Assembly: GCF_006716355.1 (NCBI RefSeq)
Contig: NZ_VFOW01000001.1
Coordinates: 3,038,001-3,102,000 of the forward strand
Length of the DNA: 64,000 bases
Direction of reading: 5' to 3'
DNA from: Stackebrandtia endophytica
Lineage (GTDB): Bacteria; Actinomycetota; Actinomycetes; Mycobacteriales; Micromonosporaceae
Positions within the stretch are counted from its first letter, which is position 1. Each line of letters opens with the position of its first letter. The position numbers were made by a program, and so were the translations under genes. This document shows, piece by piece, positions 8,065 to 16,538 of this stretch. The notes below the pieces were generated by a model. It worked only from the letters and a program-made list of their open reading frames with translations. It did no database searches and was not told where the DNA came from.

Positions 8065-9282
8065 TCAGCCGATGGCCGGTCGAATCGTTCCGGTCACATC
8101 ACCCAGTCCGATCGTGGTGCCACGTGGTCCCGGTGCGGTCGCGGTGATCGACACGGTGTCCCCGTCGACGAGGAACGTCCGAATGGAACCGTCGGCCAGG
8201 GTGACCGGCTCGTTGCCCGACCAGGTCAGTTCGAGGAAGCTGCCGCGTTGGTGAGGCTGCGGACCGGACACGGTACCGGAGGCGTAGAAGTCGCCCGGTC
8301 GAAGCGACGCCCCGTTGACCGTCATGTGAGCCAACTGCTGCGCGGGGGTCCAGTACATCTCCGCGAACGGGGGACGTGCCACCTCGGTGCCGTTCCAGTT
8401 GACCGACAGGGTGATGTCGTACCCGTACCGGTCGGACTCCTTCAGGTACGGCAGAACCGCCGGCTCCTGCACCGGAGCGGGCACCCGGGCGGCCGCCAAC
8501 GCGTCCAACGGGGTGACCCAGGTTCCGATGGACGTCGCGAACGACTTGCCCAGGAACGGACCCAGCGGTTGGTACTCCCAGGCCTGGATGTCACGGGCCG
8601 ACCAGTCGTTGACCAGGACGACGCCGAAGACGTGTTCGGTGAACCCGTCGGCGGCGACCGAGGAGCCGAGCTGCGACGGCGCGCCGACGACGAAACCGAC
8701 CTCGGCCTCGATGTCGAGACGGGCACTGGGGCCGAACGTCAGGTCGCCCTCGGGGGTACGGCGCTGTCCACTGGGGCGCACGATCTCGGTGCCCGACGGG
8801 ACCAGGGTCCCCGCGCGACCGTGGTAGCCGACCGGAAGGTGCTTCCAGTTGGGCATCAACGGGTCGCCGTTCGGACGGAAGATCTTGCCCAGGTTGACGG
8901 CGTGGTGCTCCGAGGAGTAGAAGTCCACATAGTCCGCCGGAGTGAACGGCATGTGCATGATGACCCGCGAGACCGGCGTCAACAACTGCGAGACGGTGGC
9001 CTTCAACTCGACGTTGGTGAGCGCCTCCTGAAGTTGGCTGCGCACCTTGCCCCAGGTTTCGCTTCCCGCCGCCAGCAACGGATTCAGGTTGGCCGCACCC
9101 AGCGCCGAGCAGGTGGTGCATCCGGGGCAGCTGCTGCCGGAGACCAGCGCCCGAACATCCAGGACTTGGTCGCCGATGCGGACACCGATACGGGGTGACG
9201 CGTCATCTCGGGTGGAGAAGACACCGTAGGGCAGATGGTGAACGCTGTAGAGACTGTCGGCAGCGCCTTCGACCCAGCTCAC
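8065..9282 (-). CDS. fahA: Fumarylacetoacetase
   Basis: 405 aa. It hydrolyses 4-fumarylacetoacetate to fumarate and acetoacetate, the last step of tyrosine and homogentisate breakdown. The N-terminal domain (YGVFSTRDDASPRIGVRIGD) is followed by the FAH fold with FYSSEHHAVNLGKIFRP, the metal-site region DIEAEVGFVVG, NDWSARDIQAWEYQPLGPF and GTVSGP near the end. The length is typical of fumarylacetoacetase rather than of the shorter FAH-domain hydrolases. The start is GTG at 9282 with AAGGAG about nine bases before it; that ribosome site lies inside the last codons of the upstream gene, so the two are translationally coupled. Homogentisate dioxygenase is divergent about 1 kb away. Confidence 0.95.
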   Translation of the reverse strand: MSWVEGAADSLYSVHHLPYGVFSTRDDASPRIGVRIGDQVLDVRALVSGSSCPGCTTCSALGAANLNPLLAAGSETWGKVRSQLQEALTNVELKATVSQLLTPVSRVIMHMPFTPADYVDFYSSEHHAVNLGKIFRPNGDPLMPNWKHLPVGYHGRAGTLVPSGTEIVRPSGQRRTPEGDLTFGPSARLDIEAEVGFVVGAPSQLGSSVAADGFTEHVFGVVLVNDWSARDIQAWEYQPLGPFLGKSFATSIGTWVTPLDALAAARVPAPVQEPAVLPYLKESDRYGYDITLSVNWNGTEVARPPFAEMYWTPAQQLAHMTVNGASLRPGDFYASGTVSGPQPHQRGSFLELTWSGNEPVTLADGSIRTFLVDGDTVSITATAPGPRGTTIGLGDVTGTIRPAIG

Positions 9283-9285
9283 TTC

Positions 9286-10098
9286 TTAATTCTCCTTGTT
9301 GACCAGGGATAGACCGGATAGGTCGTCGAGCGGCTCGTCGATGCTGCACGAACCGAAACCCACCCACAACGGTCGCTGATACCCGAGCATGTGTCGAACC
9401 CGCTCGGCGAGGACCGTGGAATCACGGATTTCCAGACATTCTGTCACGGTCTCAACACTTTCCGACCGGTGGGCCAGTTCGGCCGCGGCGAGGACGTTAC
9501 CGAAACCGTGATGCGTGAACCCGGTCGCGGGGTCGGTGTGCCGTGTGAACTGGTGCAACCCCGCAGTCAGTTTGAACGACATGTCCTGTCGGGCACACGC
9601 GATGATCGCCGTGGCGAGTTCCGCCGGGCTGGGGAACAACTCGGCGCGCAACCCGCCGGTGCGAAACTTCGGAGTCGCGCCGGCGTGACGCAACAGCGGC
9701 AGCTCCACGTCGAAATCGGAGGCCACCGGTATTTCAGCGAATACCGGAATCCCGAAGCGATCGGCCAGTCCGGCGAGGGTCGCCAGGTCGTCGTCGGCGG
9801 TCGGACGGGCCTCGATCTGGGCCGGTACACAGTTGCCGGGAAGCTTCTCGACCGCCGGAACCAACGCGGCCACACCGGTGTCGGCGATCAAACCGATCGG
9901 CAACGGCTCGTCCTGGTCGGGCACCTGCGACAGCTTGCTGACCGGCAACAACAGCGGTCCCACCAGGTCGCGGTACCAAGCCCGTCGGTACCGCCGGTGG
10001 TTCTCCAACGCCGTGCCCACGGCGGCGTTGCCGGGCGGGAAGACCGCGGCGTCGTCGATGAATCCGTTGAACACGGGAGGTATTGCACGGTATGCCAT
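9286..10098 (-). CDS. Unknown protein between hmgA and fahA
   Basis: 270 aa from the ATG at 10098 (MAYRAIPPVFNGFIDDAAVF); a GTG at 10131 is an alternative. I do not recognise a named family. Visible features are an N-terminal DDAAVFPPGNA segment, alternating hydrophobic strands and helices (GLIADTGVAALVPAVEKL, FGIPVFAEIPV, LRHAGATPKFRTGG, SFKLTAGLHQF) that suggest an alpha/beta barrel, and HHGFGNVLAAAELA. There is no signal or membrane helix. Its stop is three bases before the fahA start and its NKEN end carries the fahA ribosome site, so it is made together with FahA. A role in homogentisate catabolism is likely from context. Maleylacetoacetate isomerase is otherwise missing here. Confidence 0.75.
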   Translation of the reverse strand: MAYRAIPPVFNGFIDDAAVFPPGNAAVGTALENHRRYRRAWYRDLVGPLLLPVSKLSQVPDQDEPLPIGLIADTGVAALVPAVEKLPGNCVPAQIEARPTADDDLATLAGLADRFGIPVFAEIPVASDFDVELPLLRHAGATPKFRTGGLRAELFPSPAELATAIIACARQDMSFKLTAGLHQFTRHTDPATGFTHHGFGNVLAAAELAHRSESVETVTECLEIRDSTVLAERVRHMLGYQRPLWVGFGSCSIDEPLDDLSGLSLVNKEN

Positions 10099-10251
10099 TG
10101 TTCTGAGAATAACTGAACAACCGTTAACCACCGGCTCTGCTGGGCTACCGGTCGATCACCGTATGCCAGAAAGCCACGATCATCGCGCGTTAGGCTGGCC
10201 TCACCGGCCGGGTGCGAAGACCGGCAGTTTTGAACGTCGAGGAGTCAAAAG

Positions 10252-11436
10252 ATGCCCTACTACCGTGCCGTCGGGGAGATCCCCCACAAGCGACACACCC
10301 AGTTTCGGCAACCGGACGGCAGTCTGTACGCCGAGGAACTCATGGGCCAGGAGGGATTCTCATCGGATTCCTCGCTGCTGTATCACCGAAACCTCCCCAC
10401 GGCGATCTCCTCCAGCGTCGAATACGACCCCCAGGCGACGGAACCGGCGGCCAACCACCCCCTGAAGCCCCGGCATTTCCGCACCCACAAACTCGACGCG
10501 ACCGGGGACGCGATCCTGGGCCGCCGCCACCTGTTGGCCAACGGCGACTGCCGAATCTCCTACGCGGTGGCCGATCAGCCGTCACCGCTGTACCGCAACG
10601 CCGTCGGCGACGAATGCATCTACGTCGAATCCGGTGAAGCCACCGTGGAGACCACTTTCGGCGCCATCGACGTCAGCTCCGGCGACTACTTGATCATTCC
10701 GATGTCGACGATCTACCGAGTCGTCCCCACCGGTGAGGAACCACTGCGCACCCTGGTGGTCGAGTCGACCGGTCACATCACCCCGCCGAAGCGGTACCTG
10801 TCGGTGCGAGGCCAGTTCCTGGAGCACTCGCCCTACTGCGAACGCGACATTCGCGGTCCGGAGGCTCCGCTGCTGGTCGACGGGAAGGACGTCGAGGTGT
10901 ACGTCCAGCACCGGGGGCGTGGATCGAAGACGATCTGGACGAAGTTCACCTACGCGAACCACCCGTTCGACGTGGTGGGTTGGGACGGACACTTCTACCC
11001 GTGGGTACTGTCCATACACGACTTCGAGCCGATCACCGGCCGCATCCACCAGCCGCCGCCGGTGCACCAGACCTTCCAGGGCCCCAACTTCGTGATCTGC
11101 TCGTTCGTGCCGCGCAAGGTCGACTACCACCCCGACGCGATCCCGGTGCCCTACAACCACCACAACGTCGACTCCGACGAGGTGCTGTTCTACACCGGTG
11201 GAAACTATGAGGCCCGCAAGGGATCGGGGATCGAACAGGGCTCCATCTCTCTGCACCCGGCCGGGTTCACCCACGGCCCGCAGCCCGGCGCCGCCGAGCA
11301 CGCCATCGGTATCGACTACTTCGACGAGTTGGCGGTCATGGTCGACACGTTCCGACCGTTGGAGCTGTGCGAGGGCGCGCAGGCCAGCGAGGACTCCGCC
11401 TACGCCTGGACCTGGAACCGGCCGCCCTCGGCCTGA
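10252..11436 (+). CDS. hmgA: Homogentisate 1,2-dioxygenase
   Basis: 394 aa. This Fe(II) enzyme opens the ring of homogentisate to maleylacetoacetate. The cupin iron ligands fit the human pattern: YNHHNVDSDEVLFY gives a His and a Glu six residues apart, and HPAGFTHGPQPG gives the third ligand, with His in THGP. Other family landmarks are YYRAVGEIPHKRH at the start, GDECIYVESGEA and GWDGHFYPWVLSIHDFEPI. It is shorter than the 430-440 aa eukaryotic forms, like other actinobacterial members. GAGGAG lies about seven bases before the ATG. It is divergent from the unknown gene-fahA pair across about 150 bp, and a strong hairpin follows the stop. Confidence 0.96.
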   Translation: MPYYRAVGEIPHKRHTQFRQPDGSLYAEELMGQEGFSSDSSLLYHRNLPTAISSSVEYDPQATEPAANHPLKPRHFRTHKLDATGDAILGRRHLLANGDCRISYAVADQPSPLYRNAVGDECIYVESGEATVETTFGAIDVSSGDYLIIPMSTIYRVVPTGEEPLRTLVVESTGHITPPKRYLSVRGQFLEHSPYCERDIRGPEAPLLVDGKDVEVYVQHRGRGSKTIWTKFTYANHPFDVVGWDGHFYPWVLSIHDFEPITGRIHQPPPVHQTFQGPNFVICSFVPRKVDYHPDAIPVPYNHHNVDSDEVLFYTGGNYEARKGSGIEQGSISLHPAGFTHGPQPGAAEHAIGIDYFDELAVMVDTFRPLELCEGAQASEDSAYAWTWNRPPSA

Positions 11437-11445
11437 TTGTTCGTC

Positions 11446-11480
11446 GCTGACTAGCGCACCACTTCAGTGCGCTAGTCAGC
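11446..11480. terminator. Terminator between hmgA and the zinc-ribbon gene
   Basis: GCTGACTAGCGCAC (11446-11459) and GTGCGCTAGTCAGC (11467-11480) are perfect 14-bp complements with loop CACTTCA, followed by CTTGGTT. It lies between convergent genes and can act in both directions. Confidence 0.85.
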
Positions 11481-11503
11481 CTTGGTTCGCCCCGGACGGT
11501 TGA

Positions 11504-11863
11504 CTAGTCGAAGAGTTCTTCGAAGAAGCTCTTGCGGCGCTTCTTGCGGTAGCCGTAGCCACCGCCGCCGTGGTGCGCGTGCTTGTAGTAGGGCTGACCG
11601 TGGCCGTACGGCGAAGCCGGCGGCGGGTACTGCCCGGGAGGTGTCGGGGCCGGAGCGGCGGTGGTCGCCGGTGGCGCGGTGGCGGCGGGTGCCGGGGAGG
11701 AACCGCCGGTGTTGAAGCGAGCGTCGGCATCGATCAGGTGCTCCAGCTCGCCGCGGTCGAGGAAGATCCCGCGGCATTCGGTGCACTGGTCGATGGTCAC
11801 GCCGTTACGCTCGAACTGGCGCATCTTGGCGTGGCATTTGGGACAGGTCATCTCCATACCCAT
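11504..11863 (-). CDS. TFIIB-type zinc-ribbon protein
   Basis: 119 aa. The N-terminal zinc ribbon has two Cys pairs (MTCPKCHAKM and IDQCTECRGIFLD), the zf-TFIIB pattern found in many small bacterial proteins. A Pro/Ala linker follows (residues about 55-95), then a His/Gly/Tyr segment (YYKHAHHGGGGYGYRKK) and a basic-acidic end (RRKSFFEELFD). The family function is unknown; the ribbon probably binds zinc or nucleic acid. It may start at MGMEM or at the internal Met before TCPK. Its nearest upstream gene on the same strand is the membrane glycosyltransferase, 34 bp away. Confidence 0.8.
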   Translation of the reverse strand: MGMEMTCPKCHAKMRQFERNGVTIDQCTECRGIFLDRGELEHLIDADARFNTGGSSPAPAATAPPATTAAPAPTPPGQYPPPASPYGHGQPYYKHAHHGGGGYGYRKKRRKSFFEELFD

Positions 11864-11896
11864 AAACGGTACCTGGAGTTCACTGAAACCAGTGGG

Positions 11897-13234
11897 TCAG
11901 CGTGGCTGAATCGGGTCATCGTGTTCGGTTTCGGCACTGATGACCGATTCACCGGCGGAGGCATCGGTCGTCGACACGACTTCGGCGTCAGCGGCCCCGA
12001 CCACCCCCGGTTGCGCGGCGATGTGGCTTGACCAGGGGGAACGCGGCTGCTCGGTCTCCCGAAGCACCCACCACCAGATTCCGAACACCGCCGGGTAGAG
12101 CAGGTACCCGAAACGGCTGGACGGCATCAGACACATTGCCAGCAGCAGACCCACCGCGCACATCGCCGCCGCCTGGTGGGCGAAACGGAGGGGGCGACGC
12201 CACAGGTACACCGCGAATCCGACCGCCGACACGCCCAGCAACAGCAGGGCGATGGTCCGACCGCCGGGCAGGTTCTGTGCGATCAGGTATCCCGGCAACG
12301 GTGAGGCCGCCGTCGACTGGACGACGCCCTCTCCCAACGGGTAGCCGATCACGTTGTCGTAGAAGGCGTCGAAGTCGCGCAGCACGACCGGCAGCAGGGT
12401 CACCGCGGGCAGTGCCAGCGCGGGTACGGCGAACCGCCCGAACACGCCCCTGCGCCACGCCAGCACCGCGACCACGATCAGGACCGGCCAGGCGAACAGT
12501 TTCAGGGCCGCGGCGATCCCGATCGCGATACCGGCGGTGACCGCGCGGTCGGTGGCCAACGCCGCCAGCGCCAACACACCGAGCGCGACCACCGGCAGGT
12601 CGTCCCCGCCGGTGGCCAACGTCAACGCGCACACCGGCACCACGAACACCGCCTGAACCGCTCGGACGGACGCGCCGGTGGTCAGGCCGCGTTCCCGCAG
12701 CATCCGCAGCGCCAGCCACACCGCCGCAACGGTCGCGGCGGCGAAGTAGATCCGGGCGTCGGTGAACCAGTGCTCCCCGAACCAGGCGCGCGGCAACCCG
12801 AACAGGGCCATCCCCGGCTGGTACGGGTTGTATCCGGACACCGGGTCGGCCAGTGCGGCGATCTCGGGCGTGGTCAGGTACGGGTTGCCGGACTCCCACA
12901 ACCGGATCCCGGAGTCCTCGATGACGAGGACCTCCTCCTGAGCACGTCCGGCGATGCCCTGTGCCCGCTGCACCGCCTCCGCCAGCAACGGAAACCCGGC
13001 GACGGCGACGCCGCACCCGATCGCCACGGTCAGCCGGTTGCGCACCGGTGGTGCGTACCGCGTCAGGAGCATGACGGTCAACAGTGCCGCCGGGACGTAA
13101 CCGCCCAGCACGACCGCCCCCCAGAAGCGGTGCGCGGGCAGGGTCGAGGCGAGTGCGGTGTAGACCGCGAACGCCGCGGCCAGACCGTACAACGCGAGAT
13201 CGAGATACAACGGCCGTCGCGAGTGTTCCATCAT
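11897..13234 (-). CDS. GT-C-like membrane glycosyltransferase (GT87/DUF2029 type)
   Basis: 445 aa with about 10 or more membrane helices from residue 8 on (LYLDLALYGLAAAFAVYTAL, AVVLGGYVPAALLTVMLLT and others). The first outer loop has IRLWESGNPYLTTPEIAALA and SGYNPYQPGM, the type of loop in which polyprenyl-phosphate-dependent mannosyl- or arabinosyltransferases of this fold carry their acidic catalytic residue. The C-terminus (about 50 aa) is a soluble acidic tail. In actinobacteria such proteins build lipoglycans or wall glycans. The donor and acceptor cannot be told from sequence. It precedes the zinc-ribbon gene on the same strand. Confidence 0.7.
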   Translation of the reverse strand: MMEHSRRPLYLDLALYGLAAAFAVYTALASTLPAHRFWGAVVLGGYVPAALLTVMLLTRYAPPVRNRLTVAIGCGVAVAGFPLLAEAVQRAQGIAGRAQEEVLVIEDSGIRLWESGNPYLTTPEIAALADPVSGYNPYQPGMALFGLPRAWFGEHWFTDARIYFAAATVAAVWLALRMLRERGLTTGASVRAVQAVFVVPVCALTLATGGDDLPVVALGVLALAALATDRAVTAGIAIGIAAALKLFAWPVLIVVAVLAWRRGVFGRFAVPALALPAVTLLPVVLRDFDAFYDNVIGYPLGEGVVQSTAASPLPGYLIAQNLPGGRTIALLLLGVSAVGFAVYLWRRPLRFAHQAAAMCAVGLLLAMCLMPSSRFGYLLYPAVFGIWWWVLRETEQPRSPWSSHIAAQPGVVGAADAEVVSTTDASAGESVISAETEHDDPIQPR

Positions 13235-13270
13235 GTCCTTAGTGAGCCTGGGGCGTTATGCGGCGTCACA

Positions 13271-14152
13271 TCATCGCAGGGTCAGCTGGCGCCCGACGAG
13301 TCCGTCACGGGCACGACGTTGCGCAGTGGACAGCTCACTGGTGTCGGCCAGCGCCTCGGCGTAGCGTTTCCCGAACTCCGCGACCGGCGACTCGCACTCG
13401 GCGGCGGTGGTCGCGGCGGAGAGGTCCCAGACCGGGACGAGCAGTCCGTGCGCGCGGAACATACCGGCGAACTTGGAGTCGTCGACGAGCTTCAGCTTCT
13501 CGTCGGTGCGCAACCGGGCCAGCGCGTTCAGCGCGGTGTCCTCATCCTCGGGCAGCACGATCCGCACGTGGGTCTGTTCCGGTGTGGCACACCAGTAGGC
13601 GGACTCGGCGGCGTCCAGGACGGTCGTCGGGTAGATGGACGCGTTGGCGCGTTCCATGCTCGCGGCGACCTGCGGGTTGTCGGTGTCGGTGTCGGCGGCC
13701 AGCCAGTAGTCGAACGAGTCGTGCAGCGTCATGTCGAGTGGCTCGTCGGCGAGCAGGTCCTGGAGTCGCAGCCCGGGACCGGGTCGAGCCGGAACCGCCA
13801 CCGGCCGACCGGGCTCACCGGCCAGGGCGGCCAGCAGCGAGGCGGCGATGTCGCGACTGACGTCGCCGGACTGGAACTGGCGTTGCAGCGCCACGAAGAC
13901 GGTGCCGTCGGAACGGTTCATCGCTGGCCATGCCAGCGGCAGCACCGTGGTGACGAGCAGTTCGCGGTCACCGACGTGTTCGGTGTATTCGGGTTTGAGT
14001 TTCAAAGGCGCCGTCGCGGCGGGCAGCAGCTCCCGCATCGCGACCCAGGAGCCTTCACCGGGCAGATTCTCGAACGGGCGAGCCACGAACACATCGCGGA
14101 CCTTGGGTTTACGCGGTGCGTTCTTGGCGCCGTGTTTGCGTCGCTTACTCAC
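13271..14152 (-). CDS. DUF5926 family protein
   Basis: 293 aa from the GTG at 14152 (VSKRRKHGAKNAPRKPKVRD). The longer reading to 14239 would overlap the next gene by 77 bp and looks non-coding. The body has the landmarks of the actinobacterial DUF5926 family: VFVARPFENLPGEGSWVAMR, VLPLAWPAMNRSDGTVFV, GDVSRDIAASLLAAL, LQDLL and TLHDSFDYWL. Many relatives carry an N-terminal SEC-C zinc motif (CPCGSG), which explains frequent wrong SecA labels; this copy has only a basic N-terminus and no such motif. The function is unknown. It sits 10 bp after an ATP-binding regulator gene on the same strand. Confidence 0.82.
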   Translation of the reverse strand: MSKRRKHGAKNAPRKPKVRDVFVARPFENLPGEGSWVAMRELLPAATAPLKLKPEYTEHVGDRELLVTTVLPLAWPAMNRSDGTVFVALQRQFQSGDVSRDIAASLLAALAGEPGRPVAVPARPGPGLRLQDLLADEPLDMTLHDSFDYWLAADTDTDNPQVAASMERANASIYPTTVLDAAESAYWCATPEQTHVRIVLPEDEDTALNALARLRTDEKLKLVDDSKFAGMFRAHGLLVPVWDLSAATTAAECESPVAEFGKRYAEALADTSELSTAQRRARDGLVGRQLTLR

Positions 14153-14162
14153 AGCGAACAGA

Positions 14163-14600
14163 CTACGGGTGGACTGCCCGCTCGGCGTCGGGAGCCAGCC
14201 GTGCCCACACGGTGCGTCCACCTTTGTCGTCCTGGACACCCCAGGTGGTGGACAGGGCGCTGACGATCAACAGCCCGCGTCCGTCGGGGGCGGAGGTGTC
14301 GAGGTTGCGCATGCGCGGCAGTGACGCGGCTCCGCCGTCGGTGACCGCGAATTCGAGTTCGGTGTCACTGAGTCGGCAGGAGACCGACAGGTCGCCCTCG
14401 GGCAGCGGGGTGGCGTGCCGCACGGCGTTGCAGATGAGTTCGGTCGCCACCGCGTGAAGGTCCGCCAGGTGTTGCGGTACGAGGCTGCCGACGTTTTCGG
14501 CCAGCCAGCGGCGAATAGTCGAGGCACTTCGGGCATGGTGAGGTACTCGGGTATGCCACGAGGTGGGGCTATTCACCACCGTCCGCATCCGCGCCTCCAC
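14163..14600 (-). CDS. RsbW/SpoIIAB-like ATP-binding regulatory protein
   Basis: 145 aa from 14600, or 141 aa from the internal Met at 14588. It has a GHKL ATPase fold of the small anti-sigma type: N box ELICNAVRHA, G1 VTDGG and G2 GRGLLIV. It has no membrane or phosphotransfer domain. Streptomyces and relatives hold many such proteins, which act as anti-sigma factors or partner with PP2C phosphatases. No sigma factor or antagonist gene is beside it, so the partner is unknown. The gene ends 10 bp before the DUF5926 start. A short open frame upstream (14573-14821, minus) is not convincing. Confidence 0.8.
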   Translation of the reverse strand: MEARMRTVVNSPTSWHTRVPHHARSASTIRRWLAENVGSLVPQHLADLHAVATELICNAVRHATPLPEGDLSVSCRLSDTELEFAVTDGGAASLPRMRNLDTSAPDGRGLLIVSALSTTWGVQDDKGGRTVWARLAPDAERAVHP

Positions 14601-14842
14601 GACTGGTCTAGGTCTTCAGGATCCATGTCATTCGGCTGGGAGAACGTGGCTGGCGTTTCCAACAGCCGGGACCGATACGGCTCGGTTAATCCACCGAACA
14701 GTGAGTAGATCCGTCTAGAAGATACCGCTCCATCGCCAAAACGGCACACCCGTCGGACCCCGGGGTCATCTGGATGGGGGATGAATATGGGTGGCTTATG
14801 GGAGTTTCTGCGTGGCTCCACTGTCGATTGACAGCACAGGGT

Positions 14843-15592
14843 TTAACCTAAATCACGCTCAGTGTTCACCGGCCGGCCAAGTGTGGCCAATGCCATAGCC
14901 GGATCGTCGGTGATGATCGCGGCCGCCCCGGTTTTCGCGACGAACTCGACGTCCTCGGGCGTGTTGACCGTCCAGACGAACACGTCGAGTCCGGCGTCGC
15001 GGGCACGCTCCACCAGACCCGGCTTGGACTTCACGTATTTCAGGCGCGGCCCGATGATGCGTGCGGCGTCGGGCACGGTTCCCAGCGGGTACTCGTACAG
15101 CCACACCAGCGGCATCGCGTCGTCCAACGCGCGGTATCGGCTGACCGCGGCGCGGGCGAACGACATCACCGTGACCTGCACATCCGGGAACCCGGCGAGG
15201 GCCTTGTGAACCTCACGCTCGACCTTCGCGCCGTAGCGGGACGGGTGCTTGGTCTCGACCAGAATCCGCACCGGGCGGGGCGCCTCGTCGACCAGTTCCA
15301 GCACCTGCCGAAACGTGACGATCTGATGTTGTTCGGCACCGTCGTGGTGTTTTCCGGCGAAATTCAGCTTCTGCAACTCCGCCAACGTCAGGTCGGAGAT
15401 CGCGCCGGTGCCGTTGCTGGTGCGATTGATGGTGCGGTCGTGGTGGCAGACCAGGTGACCGTCGCGGGTGAGCCGAACATCGCACTCGATCGCGTCGGCA
15501 CCCAGTTGGATGGCCTTGACGTACGCGGCGAGACTCTGCTCCGGAAGGTCGACGTTGGCACCCCGGTGCGCGACGATCATCGGTTCCGACAT
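14843..15592 (-). CDS. Glycerophosphodiester phosphodiesterase
   Basis: 249 aa from the ATG at 15592 (MSEPMIVAHRG). It hydrolyses glycerophosphodiesters to glycerol 3-phosphate and an alcohol. Catalytic residues of the GDPD barrel are visible: AHRGANVDLPEQS (His, Arg, Glu), AIECDVRLTRDGHLVCHHD (Glu, Asp, His) and the strand near the C-terminus LDVFVWTVNTPEDV. There is no signal peptide, so it is probably cytosolic, unlike the secreted GlpQ type. It has no clear operon partner; the next gene on this strand is the small peptide at 15751-15930, separated by a terminator. Confidence 0.92.
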   Translation of the reverse strand: MSEPMIVAHRGANVDLPEQSLAAYVKAIQLGADAIECDVRLTRDGHLVCHHDRTINRTSNGTGAISDLTLAELQKLNFAGKHHDGAEQHQIVTFRQVLELVDEAPRPVRILVETKHPSRYGAKVEREVHKALAGFPDVQVTVMSFARAAVSRYRALDDAMPLVWLYEYPLGTVPDAARIIGPRLKYVKSKPGLVERARDAGLDVFVWTVNTPEDVEFVAKTGAAAIITDDPAMALATLGRPVNTERDLG

Positions 15593-15701
15593 GCGCCGAA
15601 GCATAGTCAACGAATCTGCATCGAAGTGGACGTAGGTTTAAATTGCGGAAACCCTCGATGTCTTGCCAGGTCATGGATGTGTTCGGGCCTTGAACGCGAG
15701 A

Positions 15702-15729
15702 CCGCCGCACGGTCGAGACCGTGCGGCGG
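15702..15729 (-). terminator. Terminator after the 59-aa peptide gene
   Basis: CCGCCGCACGGTC (15702-15714) and GACCGTGCGGCGG (15717-15729) are perfect 13-bp arms joined by two bases. It begins 21 bases after the stop of the small minus-strand gene and isolates it from the phosphodiesterase gene. Confidence 0.8.
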
Positions 15730-15750
15730 AAAGCTGAGTGTCGCCCCGCG

Positions 15751-15930
15751 TCAGGAGCAACCGGCCAGGGCCGGTTCGCGTTCCACCGCGACCTCGGCGG
15801 CCTCCGCCGGGACGGCGGTGACGGCAGCGGACGCGCGCGTCGTACGACCACGGCGGTGACGGCCGATGTATTTCGCGGGGTTTCCGGTGCTGCTGGATCC
15901 GGTCTTGTCGAACCCGAAGTTCTTGGGCAT
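15751..15930 (-). CDS. Small basic peptide of unknown function (59 aa)
   Basis: 59 aa from the ATG at 15930, beginning MPKNFGFDKTGSSSTGNPAK, then a very basic middle (IGRHRRGRTTRAS), an Ala/Val/Glu-rich third part and the end PALAGCS. A near-perfect ribosome site (AGGGAGGAC) is a few bases upstream and decides the start; the frame extends further up to 16008 without a good start. A dedicated terminator follows. The single Cys is the penultimate residue. There is no hydrophobic signal. I recognise no family. It may be a small nucleic-acid-binding or structural protein, or a peptide precursor, but no modifying enzyme is adjacent. Confidence 0.65.
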   Translation of the reverse strand: MPKNFGFDKTGSSSTGNPAKYIGRHRRGRTTRASAAVTAVPAEAAEVAVEREPALAGCS

Positions 15931-16040
15931 GGTGTCCTCCCTCTGGTGCGGTCCGATGACCGCAGGTTCGGCGTCGTCGAGGCGAAGATTACCGAGGGGG
16001 TATGACATTCCTCCAGGCGTTATTCACTGAATGACGCCGG

Positions 16041-16415
16041 TCACCGCGTCACGATCAGAATGAAGTCCAGCAGTGCCGCGGCTCCCAGAACCAGGGCCGG
16101 CACCGCCGCCGACGGTGGATCGTCGACCCGCCGGTGGGCGACCGTCGCCCCCACCATCAACACCACGAGGCCACCGGCGGCGATCAACCCGATGGGTCGC
16201 CACCACAGCCCCAGGATCAACCCGAGCGCGGCGGCGAGCTCCACGAAACCGAGCACGCGGTAGCCGTTCATCGGTACGCCCAGATGCTCCGCCTGGCTCT
16301 GCGCGGTCGAGTTCGCGACGGCTTTGGGCCAGCCGGTGGCGATGAACGCCACCGCCAGCAGCAGCGACAAAATGATGATGATGACATTCACGGCATTTCC
16401 CCCATCCCGCCTCAT
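16041..16415 (-). CDS. DoxX-family membrane protein
   Basis: 124 aa, perhaps starting at the internal GTG (VNVIIIIL, about 16391). Four membrane helices: VIIIILSLLLAVAFIATGWPK, VLGFVELAAALGLILGL, PIGLIAAGGLVVLMVGATVA and AVPALVLGAAALLDFILIV. GWPK after the first helix and GFVELAAALGLILG are typical of DoxX/DUF4345-like quinone- or thiosulfate-related membrane proteins, whose roles in actinobacteria are mostly undefined. It is separate from its neighbours, with its start about 120 bp from the divergent GDT1 gene. Confidence 0.8.
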   Translation of the reverse strand: MRRDGGNAVNVIIIILSLLLAVAFIATGWPKAVANSTAQSQAEHLGVPMNGYRVLGFVELAAALGLILGLWWRPIGLIAAGGLVVLMVGATVAHRRVDDPPSAAVPALVLGAAALLDFILIVTR

Positions 16416-16538
16416 CCTAGGACGTGGAGACGGGGCCCATGAGAAAAACGCAGGTCATGCCGGTGGCGGCCACGCGATCATCAGGGGTTAGCCTCAGCAG
16501 GTTTGACCGGCCCACACCAGTATGGAGACGCACGCCCC

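Noticed and set aside
14573-14821. 82-codon minus-strand frame before the RsbW-like gene
   Set aside because: GTG start without SD, overlaps the next gene start, and no recognisable feature; cannot be excluded but not supported.
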